Shown: in pieces, positions 29,444-37,037 of the stretch
How the letters are laid out: each line of letters starts with the position of its first letter
Position numbering within the stretch: the first letter of the stretch is position 1
Source: Sphingomonas parva (ex Maeng et al. 2020)
GTDB lineage: Bacteria > Pseudomonadota > Alphaproteobacteria > Sphingomonadales > Sphingomonadaceae
Direction: 5' to 3'
DNA: 64,000 nt
NCBI RefSeq assembly: GCF_004564275.1
Contig: NZ_SPDV01000028.1
Span: 1 to 64,000, forward strand
Translations under genes and position numbers: made by a program
Notes under the pieces: model-generated
Seen by the model: only the letters and a program-made list of their open reading frames with translations
Database searches by the model: none
Told to the model about the DNA's origin: nothing

Positions 29444-30367
29444 ATGGCCGTCATTCTCACGCCCCGCGGCGCCGGCAACGCAGCCATGCCCCTGCCCGCC
29501 CCTCTGCGCAGGTCGACGGGCCGGATCGTCATCGGTCGCGATGCCGCCGCCGATCTCGTCATCCCCGACGCGCTCGTTTCGGCCCGCCATTGCACCCTGG
29601 TCGGCAATGGGCCCGCTTGGCAGGTCCAGGACAGCAGCACCAACGGAACGACGCTGAACGGGCAGAGGATCCCAGGCACGGCGGCGCTCCAGCACGGCGA
29701 CGTGCTGGGGATCGGCCTCGTCGAGATCGCGGTCGCGATCGACACCGGCGCCGACACCCAGCCGTCCGTCCCGCCCGGCGCGACGACCGGCATCAACCTC
29801 CAGGATTGGGGCCGCGGCAGCGCCGCCGCGCGCGCCCCCGCCGCCTCGGCGGCGCCGCCGGCGCAGGCCACGGGGGCCGTCACGCTTCTGCTGCGGGCCG
29901 CGGGGATCGATCGCGGCGCGATCCAGGCCGATGATGAAGCGATCCTCGCGGCTGCGGGATCGGCGTTGCGCGCGACCACCACGGGCCTTGCGGCGATGCT
30001 GGCGGACCGTCGCAAGGCCCGCCGCGAGCTGCGCCTGCCGGCCGAGCCGCCGTCGGCCAATCCTCTCAAGACCGGCGAAGCCGCCCCGCTCGAGGCCCTG
30101 CTCTCGGCCCCGCCGAGCGCCGCCGCCGAGATGGCGGCCGACGCCTGCCGCGAGCTCGACCGCCACCAGCGGGCGACCCTGCAGGCGATGCAGGACGCCT
30201 TTTCCGCGGCGCTGGATCAGTTCGCGCCCGAGGCGATCAAGCTGCGCGCTCGCGACGATGCCGCGGCCTGGCGCGCTTACGAAAAGGCGTTCGCCGGCGC
30301 GGACGGCTTCGTCGATGTCTTCGCCGCGGCTCTGGCCGGCGCTTACGATCGGCTGTCGAAGGAATAG
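29444..30367 (+). CDS. Second T6SS FHA-domain protein
   Basis: A 307-residue FHA protein. The FHA domain (about residues 20-100) has RIVIGRDAAADLVIP, SARHC and DSSTNGTTLNGQ. An Ala/Pro linker (to about 145) follows, then a helical C-terminal domain (ANPLKTGEAAPLEALLSAPP, DRHQRATLQAMQDAFSAALD, YEKAFAGADGFVDVFAAAL) that resembles the TagH end without its DPF linker. It is read towards ppkA (convergent, 14-base gap). Two FHA readers in one T6SS locus suggest that they bind different phosphorylated partners. ATG 29444 follows CCTGGAGGTCGA. Confidence 0.85.
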   Translation: MAVILTPRGAGNAAMPLPAPLRRSTGRIVIGRDAAADLVIPDALVSARHCTLVGNGPAWQVQDSSTNGTTLNGQRIPGTAALQHGDVLGIGLVEIAVAIDTGADTQPSVPPGATTGINLQDWGRGSAAARAPAASAAPPAQATGAVTLLLRAAGIDRGAIQADDEAILAAAGSALRATTTGLAAMLADRRKARRELRLPAEPPSANPLKTGEAAPLEALLSAPPSAAAEMAADACRELDRHQRATLQAMQDAFSAALDQFAPEAIKLRARDDAAAWRAYEKAFAGADGFVDVFAAALAGAYDRLSKE

Positions 30368-30381
30368 CCCGCCAGGGTGCT

Positions 30382-32295
30382 TCAGTTGGGCAGTTCGTCG
30401 ACGAACTTGACCCAGATCATCTCGGCTTTCCAGCCGTTCGCCGCGGCGCGCTCGGCAAAGCGGTCCTGCCAAGCGGGTGAGCCGCTGTTGGCGAGCAGGT
30501 CCGGATCGAAGCCGCCGCGCCCGGTCAGCAGCAGCAGGCCTCCCCAGCCGGTGCCGCGCTGCGCATCGATCGTGATCCGATATCGATCGTGGCCATCGAG
30601 CGGCTGAATGTTTCTCGTCTCAACGTGGCTCATGAAGGCCGCGCGCGAAGGGAAGATGGCGTTGCCCTTGCCGTCCTCATCGATCCCGTACAGCGCGAAC
30701 TCGCCAGGGAGGCCGTTCAGCGCGAAATCGATCACCACGCGCGCACCCGTCTCGCCTTCGTAGTCGCCGTTCGGAAACGGCGCGATCTCATAGCTCGGCT
30801 GCGAGATCGACATGCGCGGAGCGGCGGTCGATCGGATCGGCCGGACGGCGTCCAGCGCGCCGCAGAACGAAGTGTCGACCGGGGCGACCGCCGACAGGTC
30901 GGACGCCGCCACCGAGGCGCCGGTGCCGCTCACCGCCTTGAAGATCGCCGCCTCGGCGTCGGCGGGACGGCCCGCGACGCCGGCGAAGCCGAGCGAGACC
31001 CCGCTTTCGCCCTGGTCGGCCCGGATCAGCGTCATCCAGGTGCAGGGAACCTGCGGCAGCGCCGCTTCGAGGGCGCCTCGGACGTCCGCCGGTGAGGCAG
31101 GGCGCGGCGCAGCGGGCGCCGCGGCCGTCGGTCCGGCAACCGGCGCGGCGGGAGGCGCGCGCCCGTCATCGCCGCCGAACGCGACCCAGCCCAGCCCGGC
31201 CAGGAGCAATGCCGCCGCACCGGCGCCGCCGAGCAATAGAGGGCGCGGGACGTCCTTCAGCCGTCCGGCCATGTTCGAGGCGTTCGGGAGTGCGGGAAGG
31301 CGGCGCGGGCGCGCCGATGCCTGCGCGCTCGCCTCCGCCCGCTGGACGGCGGCGAGGACCTCGTCCATCGACTGGAAACGCTTCGATGGATCGGCGACGA
31401 GCATCCTCGCCAGGATCGCGCGGATCAGCGGCGGCGCCACGCTCGTGTCGACCCCCTTGCGGCGCCTGTCGATCGCGTCGGCGAAGGACGCGCCCATGTC
31501 AACGCCGCGGCCGTTGGCCACGGCGAGGATGACGAGGCCGAGGCTATAGACGTCCGTCCAGGGACCGACATTGCGGCCGAAATCACCGAGCTGTTCCGGC
31601 GCCACATAGCCGAGCTTGCCGGCGAAGCCGTCGCCGATGATCGTCTTCGACCCCGGATCGACGTCCTTGGCGATGCCGAAGTCGACGATCCGCGCCCGCT
31701 CGAGCCGTCCGCCCTCGAGCAGGACATTGTCGGGCGCAATGTCGCGGTGGATCGCGCCAAGCGCATGGGCAGCGCGCAGGCCCTCGGCCAGGCGCCGGGT
31801 GAGGCCGATCAGATCCTCCTGGGTCGGGCTGATCTTGCCGAGCACCGACGACAGATCGACGCCGTCGATGAATTCGGTGACGATGTAGAAGATGCCGAGT
31901 TGCGGCTCCTGCGCGAGCACGCGGTACTGGACCAGCGCCGGATGCGACAGCCGCACCAGCGTCTGCGCCTCCTTGCGGAACATCGCGGTGACGTTCGGAT
32001 CGGCGGCGAGCGCCGGCAGGATGACCTTGATCGCGACCCGCTCGTCGCTGTTGATGTTGATCCCCTCGAAGACCTCGCCCATCCCGCCACGCGCGATGAA
32101 CCTCTTGACCTCGAAGATATGATTGAGGACGTCGCCGACCTGCACGCCCGCGCTGGAGCGCGGCGGGGTCGGGACGGCGGTGGGGGTCGGCGTCTGACCG
32201 CGCGGTGAAATGATCGTGGCGTCCGGCGGCGGAGCTGGCGGCTCGCCCTGCCCCGACGGCCGGAAGACCGTCTTGTCGTCCTCCCCTTCGCTCAA
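30382..32295 (-). CDS. ppkA: T6SS serine/threonine kinase PpkA
   Basis: A 637-residue membrane kinase. Residues 1-50 are disordered and hold EDDKTVFRP (Thr9) and DATIISP (Thr27). The kinase domain spans about 56-320, with glycine loop ARGGMGEVF, catalytic Lys90 in VAIKV, HRD (183-185) in AIHRDIAPDNVLL, and DFG (205-207). One membrane helix lies at about 353-373. The periplasmic part (about 375-637) has a DVRGALEAALPQVPC region and a C-terminal GWKAEMIWVKFVD. The start is TTG 32295, overlapping the pppA stop, because the frame continues open but out of the pppA reading frame upstream. It is expected to phosphorylate TssL and itself and to be opposed by PppA. Confidence 0.92.
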   Translation of the reverse strand: MSEGEDDKTVFRPSGQGEPPAPPPDATIISPRGQTPTPTAVPTPPRSSAGVQVGDVLNHIFEVKRFIARGGMGEVFEGININSDERVAIKVILPALAADPNVTAMFRKEAQTLVRLSHPALVQYRVLAQEPQLGIFYIVTEFIDGVDLSSVLGKISPTQEDLIGLTRRLAEGLRAAHALGAIHRDIAPDNVLLEGGRLERARIVDFGIAKDVDPGSKTIIGDGFAGKLGYVAPEQLGDFGRNVGPWTDVYSLGLVILAVANGRGVDMGASFADAIDRRRKGVDTSVAPPLIRAILARMLVADPSKRFQSMDEVLAAVQRAEASAQASARPRRLPALPNASNMAGRLKDVPRPLLLGGAGAAALLLAGLGWVAFGGDDGRAPPAAPVAGPTAAAPAAPRPASPADVRGALEAALPQVPCTWMTLIRADQGESGVSLGFAGVAGRPADAEAAIFKAVSGTGASVAASDLSAVAPVDTSFCGALDAVRPIRSTAAPRMSISQPSYEIAPFPNGDYEGETGARVVIDFALNGLPGEFALYGIDEDGKGNAIFPSRAAFMSHVETRNIQPLDGHDRYRITIDAQRGTGWGGLLLLTGRGGFDPDLLANSGSPAWQDRFAERAAANGWKAEMIWVKFVDELPN

Positions 32296-33056
32296 ATCCC
32301 GACCCCCGCGTCGATGGCTGCGAACTGGATCAGCGTAGACTCGGATACCGAGATGGCAATGACGGTGATGTTGTCCGGCGCGCCGAGTTCGTGGCAGCGC
32401 CGAACCAGCGTCGGAAGGGCCTCGTCGAGCCGCTCGCGATCTAGAATCGTCTGCATCTCGGCATCGTCGACGACGCCGTGCAGGCCGTCGCTGCACAACA
32501 GAAGCAGGTCGTCCGGTTCGAGCCGCCCTTCGATCCGGTCGAGCTCGAGCGGCGTCGAGACGCCGAGCGCCCGCGTCAGAACGTTGCGGAGCGGGTGGCG
32601 CGCAGCGCCGTCGGCGTCGAGCAGGCCGCGGTCGACCAGCTCCTGCACCTGGCTGTGGTCCCGCGTCAGGCGGCGGAGCTGGCCATCGCGGATCAGATAG
32701 GCGCGGCTGTCGCCGACCCAGAGGAGGCCGTATTGCAGGTCGCGGATGGCGAGCACGACCGCGGTCGTCCCCAGCTGCTGGCCGCGCAGCTCCGCTTCGG
32801 CAAGAAGCTGCTCGTTGGCGCCCCGCAGTGCGGACGCCACGCTGGCGAGCGTCTCCTCGAGGCCATCGCACCGCTGCAGGCCGCCGAGCGCCTCGATCGC
32901 CGTCGCCGCCGCCCAGTCCCCGTGCGCCATGCCGCCCATGCCGTCGGCGACGGCCCACAGGCCGAGCGCGTCGGAGGCGAGATAGCGATCCTCGTTGAGC
33001 TTGCGGACGGCCCCAACGTCGGTCAGCGCGTGCCACTCGGTCTTGAGCGGAATCAT
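32292..33056 (-). CDS. pppA: T6SS PP2C-type phosphatase PppA
   Basis: A 254-residue PP2C phosphatase. Metal-binding and family motifs are visible: AVRKLNEDRYL, VADGMGGMAHGDWAA, LWVGDSRAYLIRDGQL, LLLCSDGLHGVVDD and the C-terminal LGAPDNITVIAI. It removes phosphate from PpkA targets and keeps the T6SS off. It is the first gene of the pppA-ppkA pair; the kinase start overlaps its stop. ATG 33056 begins MIPLKTEWHALTDVG. Confidence 0.94.
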   Translation of the reverse strand: MIPLKTEWHALTDVGAVRKLNEDRYLASDALGLWAVADGMGGMAHGDWAAATAIEALGGLQRCDGLEETLASVASALRGANEQLLAEAELRGQQLGTTAVVLAIRDLQYGLLWVGDSRAYLIRDGQLRRLTRDHSQVQELVDRGLLDADGAARHPLRNVLTRALGVSTPLELDRIEGRLEPDDLLLLCSDGLHGVVDDAEMQTILDRERLDEALPTLVRRCHELGAPDNITVIAISVSESTLIQFAAIDAGVGI

Positions 33057-33115
33057 TCGCTTTCCCCTTCATCCGCGGGTCGTCGCCGTGTAGCGTCGAG
33101 GCAGGACGCGCCGCC

Positions 33116-33138
33116 ATGACTGCGGTCCCTGCAGTCAT
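33116..33138. promoter_or_regulatory. Perfect inverted repeat in the pppA / M23 divergent region
   Basis: ATGACTGC (33116-33123), 7 bases, GCAGTCAT (33131-33138): a perfect 8-bp inverted repeat in the 125-base region between divergent pppA and the M23 peptidase gene. Its central position fits an operator that controls both sides. It differs from the repeat at 29366, so the two are not copies of one site. Confidence 0.4.
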
Positions 33139-33181
33139 TTCGGCCCGATGATGCACGCGCTTGCGGCGAGGGGGCAAGTGG

Positions 33182-34525
33182 ATGCGAAGTGAATTCGTCG
33201 ACTCCTACGATCCGCGGCGCTGGATGGCCGCCTGGACGCCCTCGCCGGGGGCGCCGGCTTCGTTCCGGCGGCATGCGCCCCGTCGGCTCGCGGGCTTCGC
33301 CGCGGCCCTCGGCGTCCTACTCGCCGGCGCCGCGACGGCGTGGCTGGCGGCGCCCGAAGCGCCGCTGCCGGCGACAACGCCGCCCATCGCGGACGGGGGC
33401 CCGGACGCCCCCCCGGCGCAGGCCGCCACGCCCGGTCAGATCCGCCGCACGATCACGCTGTCGCGCGCCGACGATCTCGCCGCCGCCCTCGCCTCGTCAG
33501 GGCTCGATGCCGCGCTGGCCGCCGAGATCGCGCGCGCGGCTGCGCCGGGGCTGAGCCCGGCCGGCGAAATCCGGGCGTCGCTGACGCTGGTGCCGATCGC
33601 CGGCGGCGGCGTGCAGCTTGCCCGGCTCGAGGCATCGAACCGCGACAGCTCCGGAGTGGTCGTGACCCGCGCGGACACGGGCGCGCTCACCGTCGCCCGG
33701 GTGGCGCCGCAGCTGCGCCGACGGACGATGGTCCATGCCGGGACGATGGATGGCGACAGCTTCTACACCTCGGCCGTCGCGGTCGGCGTGCCCAACAGCG
33801 TCATTCCGGTGTTCGCCAAGGCGCTCGCCTTCGACTTCGACTTCCAGCGCGAGGTGGCGGCCGGCGACGCATTCGAGATCGCCTACGAGCAGGAGGTGAA
33901 TGCCGTCGGCGAGCGGTTCGGCGCACCGAACCTGGTTTATGCGTCGCTGACCACCGCCGCCAAGTCCGCGGCCGTCTACCGCTTCGCGCCCGATGGCGGC
34001 GAAGGCGAATGGTTCGATGCCAGCGGCCGGAGCATCGTCCGGGCACTGATGCGCACCCCGGTCGACGGCGCCCGCGTGTCCTCGAAGTTCGGCTATCGCC
34101 TCCATCCGATCCTCGGCTTCCGCAAGCTGCATGGCGGCATCGATTTCGCGGCGCCGACCGGCACGCCGATCTACGCTTCCGGGAACGGGGTCGTCGACTT
34201 CGCCGGCCCGAAAGGCGCCAACGGCAACTTCATACGGCTCCATCACGACAATGGCTGGTACACGCTCTACCTCCACCTCAATCGCTTTGCGCCCGGGATC
34301 ACCGCCGGCACGCGGGTGGCGCAGGGCCAGCAGATCGGCGAGGTCGGCACCACCGGCCGCTCGACCGGCCCGCATCTCCACTACGAGGTGCACATCGACG
34401 GCGAGAAGGTCGATCCGCTCAGCATCAAGACCGAAAGCGGACGGACCCTCTCGGGCAGCCAGCTGATCGCCTTCGAGCGGGTCCGCGACCGGATCGACGT
34501 CAGCCGCGCCGCGGGATCGGACTGA
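33182..34525 (+). CDS. Membrane-anchored M23 family metallopeptidase
   Basis: A 447-residue protein with one N-terminal membrane helix (about 36-57), a linker, a region related to OapA/LysM-type stalks, and a C-terminal M23 (LytM) peptidase. Zinc ligands and active site are present: HGGID (His317, Asp321) and HLHYEV (His398, His400), with the family surround SSKFGYRLHPILG. It would cut peptide cross-links of peptidoglycan in the periplasm. Next to a T6SS it may open the wall for assembly, as TagX does in Acinetobacter, or act as general wall remodelling. ATG 33182 is preferred over 33161 because GAGGGGG lies upstream. Confidence 0.85.
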   Translation: MRSEFVDSYDPRRWMAAWTPSPGAPASFRRHAPRRLAGFAAALGVLLAGAATAWLAAPEAPLPATTPPIADGGPDAPPAQAATPGQIRRTITLSRADDLAAALASSGLDAALAAEIARAAAPGLSPAGEIRASLTLVPIAGGGVQLARLEASNRDSSGVVVTRADTGALTVARVAPQLRRRTMVHAGTMDGDSFYTSAVAVGVPNSVIPVFAKALAFDFDFQREVAAGDAFEIAYEQEVNAVGERFGAPNLVYASLTTAAKSAAVYRFAPDGGEGEWFDASGRSIVRALMRTPVDGARVSSKFGYRLHPILGFRKLHGGIDFAAPTGTPIYASGNGVVDFAGPKGANGNFIRLHHDNGWYTLYLHLNRFAPGITAGTRVAQGQQIGEVGTTGRSTGPHLHYEVHIDGEKVDPLSIKTESGRTLSGSQLIAFERVRDRIDVSRAAGSD

Positions 34526-35348
34526 CCCGTCCGCCCCAGCTCGCGGTGGCGATCACCAGCGCGGCCAGCACGAAGGTGACCGACAGGCTGGCGTTCAGCC
34601 CCGCCTCGCTCCCGCCCCAGGCGGGCGGGCCGACGAGGTCCCAGTCGAGAATCGCGCCGAAGCTCCCGACGCCCGGATTGGGAGTCGCGCCGAACAGCAA
34701 CGTCTCACCCCAGTTCCAGCCGAAATGCGCGGCGATCGGCAGGACGAGCCCGCCGGAGCGCTCGGCCAGCAGCCCGAGCCAGAGGCCGGCGAGCAGGAGG
34801 TTGAGCAGGCTGAGCGGGTCGAACAGGCCGGCGACGAAGTGAAGCAGGGCGAAGCCGAGGGCCTGGCCGGCGAGGCCCGGCCAGCGCCCCCAACCGGCCT
34901 GCAGCGTCGGCTGCAGCCACCCGCGGAAATAGAGCTCTTCCGAGCCGGTCTGGACGAGCGTCACGACGGTGCCGGCGAGCAGCAGCCAGCCGGCGCCGGC
35001 ACCGTCTCCGGGACGTATGACGCCGGCGAGCGCCGAGAGACCGAGCGCGACAGCGACCCCGGAGATTCCGACAGCGACGCCCGCCACGGCCGCGGTCGGC
35101 CACCCCGGGCCGGCCCGGATCGCCAGCCGGCAGAGACGAATCCCGGCTATCGCGACGGCGGCGACCAGGGCGAACAACAATAATGTGAACAGGGACTCCT
35201 GAACCACCGGGTCCCATTCCATCATTGGCGGCGTCTCGATCGCCCGCAAGAAGCCGAGTTGCACGAAGTGAATGATCGCCGCCGCCGCTGCGATCGCGAC
35301 GATCAGGATGAAAGCCGCCCCTGCGGGTCTCGCCAGTTTCGCTTCCAT
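34500..35348 (-). CDS. CPBP family intramembrane metalloprotease
   Basis: A 282-residue, multi-helix membrane protein of the CAAX/bacteriocin-processing (CPBP, ABI) family. The catalytic motifs are GSEELYFRGW, FALLHFVAG and AAHFGWNWG. About seven or eight membrane helices are visible. It is convergent with the M23 gene and overlaps its end by 26 bases. ATG 35348 is chosen because the first membrane helix follows closely; the longer frame only adds a polar stretch. The substrate is unknown. Confidence 0.88.
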   Translation of the reverse strand: MEAKLARPAGAAFILIVAIAAAAAIIHFVQLGFLRAIETPPMMEWDPVVQESLFTLLLFALVAAVAIAGIRLCRLAIRAGPGWPTAAVAGVAVGISGVAVALGLSALAGVIRPGDGAGAGWLLLAGTVVTLVQTGSEELYFRGWLQPTLQAGWGRWPGLAGQALGFALLHFVAGLFDPLSLLNLLLAGLWLGLLAERSGGLVLPIAAHFGWNWGETLLFGATPNPGVGSFGAILDWDLVGPPAWGGSEAGLNASLSVTFVLAALVIATASWGGRVSPIPRRG

Positions 35349-35578
35349 CCGCGCCCCCGCTCCCCTGACCGGCCGATGCTGGACCAAAGCAGCGTCCGCG
35401 ACAAGCGCGGGTCTCATGGTACCGAGAGAAGACGGAAGCGAAACAAGTCCCGGCGCAGGCCTTCCGGGGCTGGCGGGCCCCGGTCAATTCTTTGGTTTGA
35501 CGGCAGTTGCGAGGTCAAAGCTTTGGATTTATCGTGAATTTAAACGAGTCGTTCACACTTTCTCTCAGCGGGTGACCT

Positions 35579-36199
35579 ATGAAGACTCTCTTCCTTGCCT
35601 TTGTTGCCGTCAGCGGCGTTGCCGCAGGATCCGCCTTCGCCCAGCAACCCGCCGTGTCGGAGGAGGAAGCGCGCTGCTTCGTCACCGGCGTCTGCAAGGT
35701 CGGCGAGGAGAAGGATTGGTCGGTCGCCAACCTCAACAGCAAGAAGCGGAGCACGCCGCAGGCGACGCCGGTCCAGCCGACCGGTACCACGCAGGCGCCA
35801 AAGCCGCGCAAGCCGATCCGGACCGCCCGGAACGACCGGGTTCGGCCCGCAATCGCGACGAACCGTCAGTCGCTCAACATGCGCTTGAACTTCGAGCTCG
35901 AGTCCGCCCAACTCACGCCCGCCGCGACCGCACAGGCCGACGTCTTCGCCAAGGTGCTGAAGGAATCCGCCAGCGCGCCTGGGCGGTTCGTGATCGAAGG
36001 ACACACCGACTCGAGCGGATCGCGCGCCCACAACCAGGATCTCTCGCGGCGGCGTGCCCAGACCGTGGTCAGCTATCTGGTCGCGCAGGGCGTCCCGGCT
36101 GCGAAGCTCAAAGCGGTCGGATATGGCTTCAACCGCCCGCTCGACGGTCAATCGGCCGCCAACCCAGGCAATCGCCGCGTCGAGATCGTCAAGCAATAA
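35579..36199 (+). CDS. OmpA-family peptidoglycan-binding protein
   Basis: A 206-residue protein with a signal peptide (MKTLFLAFVAVSGVAAGSAF, then AQQ). A short linker containing a Cys pair (ARCFVTGVCKV) and a basic Pro/Thr stretch follows, then a C-terminal OmpA domain (LNFELESAQLTPAA, FVIEGHTDSSGSRAHNQDLS, RRAQTVVSYLVAQGV, NRRVEIVKQ). It anchors to peptidoglycan in the periplasm. It has no beta-barrel, so it is a small soluble or lipid-free anchor. It lies at the edge of the T6SS island, but TssL already has its own OmpA domain. A CCGGT/ACCGG hairpin lies just after the stop (36201-36216). Confidence 0.88.
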   Translation: MKTLFLAFVAVSGVAAGSAFAQQPAVSEEEARCFVTGVCKVGEEKDWSVANLNSKKRSTPQATPVQPTGTTQAPKPRKPIRTARNDRVRPAIATNRQSLNMRLNFELESAQLTPAATAQADVFAKVLKESASAPGRFVIEGHTDSSGSRAHNQDLSRRRAQTVVSYLVAQGVPAAKLKAVGYGFNRPLDGQSAANPGNRRVEIVKQ

Positions 36200-36328
36200 G
36201 CCGGTTCGAGCACCGGACGGTGTCGAAGCTGCGCGAGCAGACTCCGGGCTGACCGGCACCTGGCGCCGGCGACCGGCGACGGCGGGACAGCAGCAATGCG
36301 CCGGACGCAGCGGCGACCAAGGGGGGAA

Positions 36329-36778
36329 ATGGACGAACGCACCATCCAGGGCAGCCGCATCGCCATCGATGCCGCGCTGAAGCGCTTCGCCGAATGGGGC
36401 GCGAAGAACCTGATCAAGGTGACCAACATCGGCCCTGTTCAGGAGGAGCTGAGAGGCTATTTCGGCTTCATGCAATCGGTGGCGGGTCAGACCCCCAGCG
36501 AGATCTCGCGCACGTTCGGCCTGCGCGAGACCGATCTCGCGCAAGGTGCGATGATCTACCGCCTGGCTCGCATTCCCTTGGAGAACGAGTTCGTCGTCCG
36601 CGGCTACACGACCTTGCCCGACGGGCTGAGGCTGCCCGAGGGGCAGATCAAGGACGCGGCGGGGTATCGGGTCGGCACCGGCGCCTTGCAATATGCGCTG
36701 ACCAAGCCGTTCCCGGTGACCTACCTCGGGTTGCTGCGGCCCCATCAAGGCTTCGACATTCGCACCATCGCACCCTGA
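36329..36778 (+). CDS. Orphan cytoplasmic protein at the T6SS edge
   Basis: A 149-residue protein with no signal peptide or membrane helix. The N-terminal third is helical (QGSRIAIDAALKRFAEWG), and the C-terminal half is mixed (EFVVRGYTTLPDGLRLPEGQ, then ALQYALTKPFPVTYLGLL). ATG 36329 is preceded by AGGGGGGAA. I do not recognise a family. The run 'PDG..LP.G...KD..GY...T.AL.Y...KP' resembles, by eye and loosely, the C-terminal pattern of Tse2-type toxins, which is a guess. No convincing immunity gene follows: 36779-37037 has no credible ORF. Confidence 0.55.
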   Translation: MDERTIQGSRIAIDAALKRFAEWGAKNLIKVTNIGPVQEELRGYFGFMQSVAGQTPSEISRTFGLRETDLAQGAMIYRLARIPLENEFVVRGYTTLPDGLRLPEGQIKDAAGYRVGTGALQYALTKPFPVTYLGLLRPHQGFDIRTIAP

Positions 36779-37037
36779 CGAGGCCGGGTGCGCTCTCCAG
36801 GGGTTCGTGTCTTCGCCTGGCGTCGCGAGCGGGGTGATTTTGCGGCGACGTGGCGTTCGCTATGTGCCGGAATGGCCACTTTACCGCTGCTCCCCGCAGA
36901 TCACCGGGTAATCGCACTGCAAAGGTCTGGGGTGGGATGCCGCTCAACGCCATCAGCGCTGAAGCTTCAGCGAAGGCGCGCTCCCAGACACTTCGCAGAA
37001 GAATTCAAATCGCCGCCGGTGCCCTGCTTTACCCGTG
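36779..37037. other. Non-coding gap
   Basis: The 259 bases between the orphan gene and the convergent beta-helix gene hold only small frames with shadow-like composition. I see no RNA gene, repeat or clear terminator here. Confidence 0.5.

Noticed and set aside
36201-36216. CCGGT/ACCGG hairpin after the OmpA gene as a terminator
   Set aside because: Only a 5-bp stem and no T-run; mentioned with the gene but not called.
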